Source: Gammaproteobacteria bacterium (GTDB lineage: Bacteria > Pseudomonadota > Gammaproteobacteria > JALTLT01). Taken from it: DNA of 7,263 nt. The DNA lies in contig JALTLT010000073.1 in assembly GCA_027001815.1 (NCBI GenBank), forward strand, positions 1 to 7,263, in the 5' to 3' direction. This document shows, piece by piece, positions 1 through 7,263 of the stretch (position 1 is its first letter; every line of letters starts with the position of its first letter). Under the pieces are notes generated by a model. It was not told the DNA's origin. It saw nothing but the letters and a program-made list of their open reading frames with translations, and did no database searches. The translations under genes and the position numbers were made by a program.

Positions 1-348
1 AACGATCTCTACTCCGAGGTGCCGGTCTCCTTCGTCACCCTCGCCCTCGGCGGGGAGCTGGAGGTGCCGACCCTCGACGGGCGGGTGATGCTCAAGATTC
101 CGGCCGAGACCCAGAGCGGCCGCCTCTTCCGGTTGCGGGGCAAGGGTGTGACACCGGTCCGGGGCGGCAATCCCGGAGATCTCATCTGCCGGGTGGTGGC
201 AGAGACGCCGGTCAACCTCAGTGGCCGGCAGAAGGAGCTTCTGCGCGAGTTCCAGGCCACGCTGGACGAGGGCAGCAGTCGCCACAGCCCCAAGGCCAAG
301 TCGTGGCTCGACGGGGTGAAGAGCTTCTTCGAGAACATGAAGTTCTGA
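1..348 (+). CDS. dnaJ: Chaperone DnaJ (Hsp40), C-terminal part only
   Basis: This is the last 115 codons of DnaJ, the cytosolic co-chaperone that delivers unfolded proteins to DnaK and stimulates its ATPase. The frame is open from base 1 and ends with TGA at 346-348. The segment starts NDLYSEVPVSFVTLALGGEL and contains VPTLDGRVMLKIP, FRLRGKGV and ETPVNLS, the hallmarks of the second beta-sandwich substrate-binding domain. It ends in the usual helix/dimerisation tail (SPKAKSWLDGVKSFFENMKF). The J-domain, the Gly/Phe linker and the zinc-finger repeats must lie upstream, outside the window. About 115 of the usual ~375 residues are present. The downstream neighbour dapB fits the common grpE-dnaK-dnaJ-dapB order. 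A GTG at 19 is in frame but is an internal valine, not a start. Identification is confident; only the 5' part is missing, because of the window edge. Confidence 0.97.
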   Translation, partial: NDLYSEVPVSFVTLALGGELEVPTLDGRVMLKIPAETQSGRLFRLRGKGVTPVRGGNPGDLICRVVAETPVNLSGRQKELLREFQATLDEGSSRHSPKAKSWLDGVKSFFENMKF

Positions 349-391
349 AACCGCGTAGGATCGACGGCTCCTTGCAGAGCAGACAGCGCGG

Positions 392-409
392 CGCGCCAGG
401 GGGGGCGCG
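392..409 (+). other. GC-rich stem-loop in the dnaJ-dapB gap
   Basis: CGCGCC (392-397) pairs with GGCGCG (404-409) across the loop AGGGGG, giving a 6-bp all-GC stem about 45 bases after the dnaJ stop. No T-tract follows, so it is not a standard intrinsic terminator. It could mark an mRNA processing or pausing point between dnaJ and dapB, or be chance in GC-rich DNA. I saw no convincing promoter or small gene in the rest of this 144-bp gap (349-492). Confidence 0.3.
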
Positions 410-492
410 GCAGGTGCCACCCGGACGGAATCCATTGTTCAACGATCGAGGGCATCCTGCTCGGCGGGGTGCCCGGAAGGGGGAATCGCCTG

Positions 493-1302
493 ATGGTCAG
501 AATCGGTATCATGGGGGCCGCCGGCCGCATGGGGCGGGCACTCGTCCAGGCGTGTGGCGAGGCGGAAGGGGTCGAGGTGCGTGCCGCACTGGAACACCCG
601 GACAACACTCTGCTCGGCTCCGACGCCGGCGAGGTGGCCGGAGTGGGCCGGATCGGGGTGCCGATCACCGCCAACCTGATCAACGCCCTCACCTCGGTGG
701 ACGTCCTCATCGACTTCACGCTCCCCGAGGCCACCGAGGCCAACATCCGCGCCTGCCGCGAGGCGGGGCGGCGGATGGTGATCGGTACCACCGGACTCTC
801 CGATGAACAGAAGGCGCTCATCCACGAGGCGGCCCGTGACATCGGCATCGTCTTCGCCCCCAACATGAGCGTCGGCGTCAATCTCTGCCTCAAGCTGCTG
901 GAGACCGCCGCCCGGGTGCTGGGTGACGAGGTGGACATCGAGATCGTCGAGGCCCACCACCGCCACAAGGTGGACGCCCCCTCCGGAACCGCCCTGGCGA
1001 TGGGGGAGGTGGTGGCCCGTACCCTGGGGCGGGATCTGAAATCGTGCGCCGTCTACGGCCGCGAGGGGCGCACCGGCGAGCGGGATCGCAAGACCATCGG
1101 CTTCGAGACCATCCGCGCCGGTGACATCGTCGGTGAGCACACGGTGATGTTCGCCGGTATCGGCGAACGTGTGGAGATCACCCACAAGGCCTCCTCCCGC
1201 ATGACCTTCGCCAAGGGGGGGGTGCGGGCCGCCCAGTGGCTCGCCGGCCGTCCCGCCGGGCTCTACGACATGCAGGACGTGCTGGGTCTCAGCGATCTCT
1301 GA
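493..1302 (+). CDS. dapB: 4-hydroxy-tetrahydrodipicolinate reductase
   Basis: DapB makes tetrahydrodipicolinate with NAD(P)H, the second committed step towards diaminopimelate (peptidoglycan) and lysine, in the cytosol. The 269-residue product is close to the E. coli length of 273. An N-terminal Rossmann fold carries GAAGRMG at residues 8-14 for dinucleotide binding. VLIDFT (71-76) and VIGTTG (96-101) follow. The catalytic signature EAHHRHKVDAPSGTA spans 153-167, with H155/H156 and K159 matching the E. coli catalytic His pair and Lys. The C-terminal family motif YDMQDVLGL is at 258-266. The ATG at 493 is chosen because MVRIGI aligns with family starts and a purine-rich GGAAGGGGG (475-483) lies 9 bases upstream; an in-frame GTG at 469 would add eight residues unlike the family. 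An 8-G run at 1215-1222 encodes K241-V244. dapB may be cotranscribed with dnaJ, since I saw no clear promoter of its own. Confidence 0.97.
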   Translation: MVRIGIMGAAGRMGRALVQACGEAEGVEVRAALEHPDNTLLGSDAGEVAGVGRIGVPITANLINALTSVDVLIDFTLPEATEANIRACREAGRRMVIGTTGLSDEQKALIHEAARDIGIVFAPNMSVGVNLCLKLLETAARVLGDEVDIEIVEAHHRHKVDAPSGTALAMGEVVARTLGRDLKSCAVYGREGRTGERDRKTIGFETIRAGDIVGEHTVMFAGIGERVEITHKASSRMTFAKGGVRAAQWLAGRPAGLYDMQDVLGLSDL

Positions 1303-1350
1303 GCGGCCGGCCGCGTCGGGCCGGGGAGGCGCGTCCACCCCTCGCCGGCC
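1303..1350 (+). other. Palindrome and stem-loop just after dapB
   Basis: Directly after the dapB stop comes the perfect 12-bp palindrome GCGGCCGGCCGC (1303-1314). A stem-loop follows: GGCCGG (1319-1324) pairs with CCGGCC (1345-1350). After one G-G mismatch the stem continues as GAGG (1326-1329) with CCTC (1340-1343), around a 10-base loop. There is no T-run, so by itself it is not a classical terminator. It could protect the dapB mRNA 3' end or act together with the true terminator at 1407-1443. High GC makes chance pairing possible. Confidence 0.4.
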
Positions 1351-1351
1351 A

Positions 1352-1380
1352 TGGACACCCGCTCTGCCGTGAATTACAAT
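1352..1380 (+). promoter_or_regulatory. Sigma-70-type promoter of carAB
   Basis: TGGACA (1352-1357, 5 of 6 to the -35 consensus) is separated by exactly 17 bp from TACAAT (1375-1380, 5 of 6 to the -10 consensus). It is the best promoter match I found in the window, and it stands out as AT-rich in otherwise GC-rich DNA. The predicted start is G1387 or A1388. The position between dapB and carA, and the overlap with an ArgR-type operator, fit the arginine-regulated downstream promoter (P2) of E. coli carAB. No experimental start site is available from sequence alone. Confidence 0.75.
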
Positions 1381-1385
1381 TCACC
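1368..1385 (+). promoter_or_regulatory. ArgR box (E. coli type) overlapping the carAB -10
   Basis: The core TGAATTACAATTCA at 1370-1383 is an inverted repeat with perfect 6-bp arms TGAATT/AATTCA. It fits the E. coli ARG-box consensus TGAAT-WWWW-ATTCA with one deviation (C in the central AT stretch). The -10 hexamer TACAAT lies entirely inside it, so bound ArgR-arginine would exclude RNA polymerase, as at E. coli carAB P2. E. coli operators are usually two boxes about 21 bp apart centre to centre. The expected second position (core 1391-1404) is only a poor match (TG-A in the left half), so this may be a single or degenerate double site. Confidence 0.75.
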
Positions 1386-1386
1386 C

Positions 1387-1392
1387 GATTTG
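1387..1392 (+). promoter_or_regulatory. Initially transcribed GATTTG, candidate UTP-sensing start
   Basis: With the -10 ending at 1380, transcription should begin at G1387 or A1388, giving GAUUUG or AUUUG. From established work on E. coli, the initial sequences AATTTG (pyrBI) and GTTTGC (carAB P1) allow the U-run to slip when UTP is high, producing non-productive poly-U transcripts. Three Ts at +3 to +5 (or +2 to +4) in a gene of the same pathway match that pattern. The function is inferred from similarity and position only. Confidence 0.45.
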
Positions 1393-1406
1393 TACGGTAC
1401 ATTCGC

Positions 1407-1443
1407 AGCGGGAGACAGCCGGCAGGGCAGTCTCCCGCTTTTT
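1407..1443 (+). terminator. Intrinsic terminator upstream of carA (possible attenuator)
   Basis: AGCGGGAGAC (1407-1416) pairs perfectly over 10 bp with GTCTCCCGCT (1430-1439). After an A-A mismatch the loop can add 3 more pairs (GCC 1418-1420 with GGC 1426-1428). The stem runs directly into five Ts (1439-1443). This is a textbook Rho-independent terminator. It lies about 105 bases after dapB, so it may end dnaJ-dapB transcripts. It also lies about 20 bases downstream of the predicted carAB start and 25 bases before the carA start codon, so it must be read through for carA expression. I found no leader-peptide frame between the start site and the stem. Confidence 0.85.
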
Positions 1444-1457
1444 GCACGCCCAGACGG

Positions 1458-1463
1458 TGGAGG
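1458..1463 (+). promoter_or_regulatory. Ribosome-binding site that fixes the carA TTG start
   Basis: TGGAGG at 1458-1463 contains a strong Shine-Dalgarno GGAGG (1459-1463), five bases before TTG at 1469. It would be useless for the other in-frame candidates, TTG at 1442 (in the terminator T-tract) and GTG at 1457 (overlapping the site itself), so it decides the start in favour of 1469. Confidence 0.75.
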
Positions 1464-1468
1464 TTGAG

Positions 1469-2626
1469 TTGAGGAAGCCCGCGCTGCTCGCTTTGGAGGA
1501 TGGTTCTCTCTTTCACGGGGTCTCCATCGGCCACGAGGGCCGCACGGTGGGCGAGGTGGTGTTCAACACCGCCATGAGCGGCTACCAGGAGATCCTCACC
1601 GATCCCTCCTACCGGCGCCAGATCGTCACCCTCACCTACCCGCACATCGGCAACGTCGGGGTCAATCACGAGGATGCCGAGTGCGCCCACGGGGTGATGG
1701 CGGCAGGGCTGGTGATTCGCGACCTGCCCCCCGTCCACAGCAACTGGCGTGCCGAGAAGTCCCTCGAGACCTATCTGCGGGAGCAGAAGGTGGTGGCGAT
1801 CGCCGATATCGACACCCGCCGGCTCACCCGCATCCTCCGCGAGAAGGGGGCGCAGAGCGGCTGCATCGTCGCCGGTGACGGGATCGACGAACAGCAGGCG
1901 CTGGAGGCGGCCCGCGCCTTCCCCGGCCTCAAGGGGATGGACCTGGCGCGCGAGGTGACCACCCGTCAGGTCTACGAGTGGGCGCAGGGTACCTGGAGCC
2001 TGGAAGGGGGGCTGCCGGAGGCGCCGTATCCCATCGAGGAGAAGCTCCCGCTGCACGTGGTCGCCTACGACTACGGGGTGAAGCTCAACATCCTGCGCAT
2101 GCTGGTGGATCGTGGCTGCCGCATCACCGTGGTGCCGGCCGACCTCCCGGCCTCGGAGGTGATGAAGCTGAAGCCGGACGGGGTCTTCCTCTCCAACGGT
2201 CCCGGCGACCCGGAGCCGTGTGACTACGCCATCGAGGCGATCGGCGAACTGCTGGAGGCCGCCGTGCCGCTGTTCGGTATCTGCCTGGGCCACCAGCTCC
2301 TCTCCCTCGCCTCCGGTGCGAAGACGGTGAAGATGAAGTTCGGTCACCACGGTGCCAACCATCCGGTGCAGGATCTGGAGAGCGGCGGTGTGATGATCTC
2401 CAGCCAGAACCACGGCTTCGCAGTGGACGAGGCGTCACTGCCGAACCACCTGGTGGCCACCCATCGCTCGCTGTTCGACGGTTCCCTGCAGGGGGTGCGG
2501 CGGACCGATCGCCCCGCCTTCAGTTTCCAGGGTCACCCGGAGGCGAGCCCCGGCCCCCACGACGTGGCGCCGCTCTTCGACCGCTTCATCGGGATGATGC
2601 GCGAGCGGGCCGGCGTGGAGGCGTGA
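1469..2626 (+). CDS. carA: Carbamoyl-phosphate synthase small (glutaminase) subunit
   Basis: CarA hydrolyses glutamine and channels ammonia to CarB for carbamoyl phosphate, the shared precursor of arginine and pyrimidines. Starting from TTG at 1469 the protein is 385 residues (E. coli 382) and begins MRKPALLALEDGS, aligning with family N-termini such as MTKPAILALADGS (Pseudomonas). The N-terminal CPSase small-chain domain (about 1-150) carries GEVVFNTAMSGYQEILTDPSY (28-48) and TLTYPHIGNVG (54-64). The C-terminal class I glutamine amidotransferase domain (about 190-380) has SNGPGDP (242-248), the nucleophile Cys272 in FGICLGHQ, and His356 and Glu358 in GHPEASPGPHD. The catalytic Cys-His-Glu triad is therefore complete. 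The gene lies behind the ArgR-box promoter and terminator described separately, and 60 bp ahead of carB with no intervening gene. The rare TTG start may lower translation. Confidence 0.97.
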   Translation: MRKPALLALEDGSLFHGVSIGHEGRTVGEVVFNTAMSGYQEILTDPSYRRQIVTLTYPHIGNVGVNHEDAECAHGVMAAGLVIRDLPPVHSNWRAEKSLETYLREQKVVAIADIDTRRLTRILREKGAQSGCIVAGDGIDEQQALEAARAFPGLKGMDLAREVTTRQVYEWAQGTWSLEGGLPEAPYPIEEKLPLHVVAYDYGVKLNILRMLVDRGCRITVVPADLPASEVMKLKPDGVFLSNGPGDPEPCDYAIEAIGELLEAAVPLFGICLGHQLLSLASGAKTVKMKFGHHGANHPVQDLESGGVMISSQNHGFAVDEASLPNHLVATHRSLFDGSLQGVRRTDRPAFSFQGHPEASPGPHDVAPLFDRFIGMMRERAGVEA

Positions 2627-2686
2627 CGGCACCGACGCCGACCCGTTGACCCGACCCAGACACTTTTCCTAGCGGACAGCCAGTTC

Positions 2687-5904
<3,218 letters not shown>

Positions 5905-5908
<4 letters not shown>

Positions 5909-6381
5909 ACAAGGTGCCATTGACCGCGAGGGGCGCCGAACAGCTTCGCGAGGAGCTCAGGCGCCTCAAGAACATCGAGCGCCCCCGGATCATCAAGGCG
6001 ATCGCCGAGGCGCGCGCCCATGGCGATCTCAAGGAGAATGCCGAGTATCACGCCGCCCGCGAGGAGCAGGGCTTCATCGAGGGTCGCATCAAGGAGATCG
6101 AGGCCAAGCTCTCCAACGCCCAGATCATCGATCCCACCCAGATGAACGCCGGCGGCAAGGTGATCTTCGGCGCCACCGTGGTGCTCGCCGACGAGGAGAG
6201 TGGCCAGGAGGTCACCTACCAGATCGTCGGTGACGACGAGGCGGACATCAAGCAGGGCCGCATCTCGGTCAACTCCCCCATCGCCCGCGCCCTGATCGGC
6301 AAGGAGGAGGGCGACATCGCGGTGGTCAACGCCCCCGGTGGCACGCGGGAGTACGAGATCGTCGAGGTCCGCTACGAGTGA
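5905..6381 (+). CDS. greA: Transcription elongation factor GreA
   Basis: GreA inserts its coiled coil into the RNA polymerase secondary channel and stimulates cleavage of backtracked RNA, rescuing stalled complexes. The product is 158 residues, the same as E. coli GreA. The N-terminal coiled-coil domain (1-~75) includes PLTARGAEQLREEL, and the tip HGDLKENAEYHAAREEQGF carries the two catalytic acidic residues D41 and E44. The C-terminal FKBP-like domain (~80-158) includes VIFGATV, YQIVGDDEAD and ISVNSPIARALIGKEEGD. The ATG overlaps the carB stop as ATGA, with an ideal ribosome-binding site upstream, so translation is probably coupled to carB. A carB-greA operon is known in Pseudomonas. The next gene starts 4 bases after the greA stop. 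Confidence 0.98.
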
Positions 6382-6385
6382 GCAC

Positions 6386-6844
6386 GTGAACCGGCTCGAT
6401 ATCGGCGAGAACCTGCTCCTCGTCCTCTGGATCGGGGGCATGTGGGCCACCGGCTACGTGGTGGCGCCCACCCTCTTCGACATGCTCGATCGGGTCACCG
6501 CCGGCACCGTCGCCGGCCGCCTCTTCACCATCCAGAGCTGGATCGGCCTCTTCTGCGGTGTGCTGCTGCTGATCGCCACCTCCGGTCGCCGCCCCCTCGC
6601 GGCGGTGCGCCGCTGGCTGCTGGTGGTGATGCTGGCGGTGATCGCCGCGGGCCAGTTCGGCCTGCAGCCGATGATGGAAGCGCTCAAGGCCGAAGGGCTG
6701 GTGGAGGGGAGCGAGACGGCGGCGCGTTTCGCCACCCTGCACGGTCTCTCGGCCTCGCTCTTCCTGCTCAACAGCCTTCTGGGCGTGGCGTTGGTAGGCG
6801 TGCTGGCGGCAGGGCGGAGACTCAGCGGGGGGGAAGCTGGATGA
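6386..6844 (+). CDS. Small integral membrane protein, DUF4149-like
   Basis: From GTG at 6386 the product is 152 residues with four likely membrane helices, at about 9-27, 51-65, 77-93 and 120-142. There is an invariant-looking N-terminal LLVLWIGGMWATGYVVAPTLF and a short charged loop at 97-113 between helices three and four. The pattern and the place between greA and yhbY match the DUF4149 family protein found there in Pseudomonas and relatives; its function is unknown. The start is chosen because it lies 4 bases after the greA stop and precedes the first helix. No good Shine-Dalgarno is seen, so translation is probably coupled to greA. An alternative ATG at 6440 would cut off most of helix one. 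The 3' end overlaps the convergent yhbY by 23 bp, and the last codons contain a 7-G run (6827-6833). The membrane character is sure; the family name is less so. Confidence 0.85.
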   Translation: MNRLDIGENLLLVLWIGGMWATGYVVAPTLFDMLDRVTAGTVAGRLFTIQSWIGLFCGVLLLIATSGRRPLAAVRRWLLVVMLAVIAAGQFGLQPMMEALKAEGLVEGSETAARFATLHGLSASLFLLNSLLGVALVGVLAAGRRLSGGEAG

Positions 6845-7118
6845 CCGGCTTCTCCGCCGGCCGGTAGAGGACCGCCACGTGGCCGATCGCCTGCACCAGC
6901 TCCGCGTCCGCCTCGGCGCACACCGTCTCGATCATCCGCCGGCGCTCCTCGCGGTCGTCCGCCGCCACCCGGATCTTGATCAGCTCGTGATGGGCGAGGC
7001 TCAGATCGATCTCCCGCTTCACTCCCTCGCTCAGTCCCCTGGCACCGGTCATCACCACCGGCTTGAGCGGATGGGCGAGGCGGCGAAGATGGCGGATCTG
7101 CTTTTCGGTCAGGGACAT
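6822..7118 (-). CDS. yhbY: YhbY, CRM-domain RNA-binding ribosome assembly factor
   Basis: The 98-residue product (E. coli YhbY 97) is a single CRM domain, an IF3-C-like fold that binds pre-50S ribosomal particles. MSLTEKQIRHLRRLAHPLKPVV, the GxxG loop GARG (25-28), HHELIKIRV (43-51), VQAIGHVAVLYRP (75-87) and the C-terminal IQLPPR align with E. coli YhbY throughout. The ATG (complement of 7116-7118) is chosen from this alignment. GGAG at 7130-7133 (minus strand) lies 11 bases upstream. The frame is open further upstream to 7220, but that extension is Arg/Ser-rich, unlike the family, and covers the promoter candidate. The gene converges on the membrane-protein gene and overlaps its end. In E. 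coli and many relatives rlmE-ftsH lies divergently next door; no rlmE start is visible here. Confidence 0.96.
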   Translation of the reverse strand: MSLTEKQIRHLRRLAHPLKPVVMTGARGLSEGVKREIDLSLAHHELIKIRVAADDREERRRMIETVCAEADAELVQAIGHVAVLYRPAEKPVIQLPPR

Positions 7119-7146
7119 GGCGCGAACGACTCCGGATGATCGGGCG

Positions 7147-7263
7147 GTGGAAAAGGACGCAAGTGTAGCACGCCGCGGGCGCGGTTTCAGCGTCGATCCC
7201 AGCCCCCTCAACCCGCTCAAGCTGGAGCTGGGGATCGCCCTGCTGCTGGCGCCGGTGGTGTGG
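7147..7263 (+). CDS. Possible 5' end of an unidentified gene, cut by the window edge
   Basis: A plus-strand frame is open to the last base. From GTG at 7147 it reads a basic, polar lead, then SVDPSPLNPLKLE, then a hydrophobic run LGIALLLAPVVW that could begin a membrane helix. The other two plus frames look non-coding (Trp/Cys/Arg-rich or Gln/Pro-rich), which favours this one. The start is uncertain: GTG 7147 has only a weak GGAT upstream, and an ATG at 7117 in the same frame would overlap the yhbY start codon. I do not recognise the family; it does not resemble the RlmE N-terminus expected from E. coli-type synteny. It could also be non-coding upstream DNA of yhbY. Confidence 0.35.
   Translation, partial: MEKDASVARRGRGFSVDPSPLNPLKLELGIALLLAPVVW
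7162..7190 (-). promoter_or_regulatory. Candidate sigma-70 promoter of yhbY
   Basis: On the minus strand CTGAAA (complement of 7185-7190, 4 of 6) is followed after 17 bp by TACACT (complement of 7162-7167, 4 of 6). The predicted start is near 7155, which gives a leader of about 37 bases containing the GGAG site of yhbY. The match is moderate, but placement and spacing are right and the surrounding DNA is much more GC-rich. Confidence 0.5.

Noticed and set aside
372..400. Promoter for dapB from TTGCAG at 372-377
   Set aside because: No -10-like sequence at the correct distance.
303..806. 167-codon plus-strand frame spanning the dnaJ end and dapB start
   Set aside because: Arg/Gly-rich out-of-frame reading overlapping two certain genes.
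439..1338. 299-codon minus-strand open frame opposite dapB
   Set aside because: Mirror image of dapB in a high-GC genome; no family resemblance.
1442..1468. carA start at TTG 1442 or GTG 1457
   Set aside because: TTG 1442 is in the terminator T-tract; GTG 1457 overlaps the Shine-Dalgarno. The extra residues do not align with CarA N-termini.
1289..2413. 374-codon minus-strand open frame opposite carA and its control region
   Set aside because: Same antisense composition effect; it runs through the promoter, terminator and carA active-site codons.
2646..2675. Possible separate carB promoter (TTGACC at 2646-2651)
   Set aside because: The -35 match is good, but no -10-like hexamer occurs at 15-18 bp spacing; the 60-bp gap is otherwise featureless.
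2627..2686. Small gene between carA and carB as in P. aeruginosa
   Set aside because: Only 60 bp are available and no start/ribosome-site pair is present.
6845..6860. CCGGC/GCCGG hairpin after the membrane-protein stop as operon terminator
   Set aside because: Only 5 bp, no T-tract, and it lies inside yhbY coding sequence.
7119..7220. N-terminal extension of yhbY up to an upstream start
   Set aside because: The extra 34 residues do not fit the family, would cover the promoter candidate and the GGAG site, and alignment with E. coli YhbY begins at 7118.

Overview
The window reads as a housekeeping stretch of a GC-rich (roughly two-thirds GC by eye) gammaproteobacterial chromosome. The order is dnaJ (3' end) - dapB - carA - carB - greA - DUF4149 membrane protein, with yhbY on the opposite strand. 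As far as I know this order is typical of Pseudomonas-like and purple-sulfur-like gammaproteobacteria. The proteins align residue for residue with E. coli and Pseudomonas homologues, but I cannot place the genus. I see no mobile element, CRISPR array, tRNA, rRNA or sign of recent transfer.

Layout. Bases 1-348 are the C-terminal domain of DnaJ. A 144-bp gap with one weak hairpin leads to dapB (493-1302, lysine/diaminopimelate pathway). A 166-bp control region (1303-1468) follows. Then come carA (1469-2626), carB (2687-5908), greA (5905-6381, overlapping carB by 4 bp) and a small four-helix membrane protein (6386-6844), all on the plus strand and close enough for one operon. yhbY (6822-7118, minus) converges on the membrane-protein gene and overlaps it by 23 bp. 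The last ~120 bp hold a yhbY promoter candidate and a plus-strand open frame that runs off the edge.

How the genes work together. CarA and CarB form carbamoyl-phosphate synthetase, which feeds both arginine and pyrimidine synthesis. All the E. coli allosteric residues I checked for ornithine and UMP/IMP are conserved. GreA (transcript cleavage) and YhbY (50S assembly) are expression-machinery genes that travel with car by conserved synteny.

The most interesting part is the carAB control region. It holds a good sigma-70 promoter (TGGACA-17 bp-TACAAT) whose -10 lies inside a near-consensus E. coli-type ArgR box (TGAATTACAATTCA). The predicted transcript starts GAUUUG, resembling the initial sequences that support UTP-sensitive reiterative transcription at E. 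coli pyrBI and carAB. A strong intrinsic terminator lies between promoter and ribosome-binding site, so every carA transcript must read through it. carA then starts at a TTG codon. Arginine input, pyrimidine input and an attenuator would thus sit within about 110 bp. The individual mechanisms are known from relatives; the combination here is my inference. I found no convincing wholly new system elsewhere in the window.
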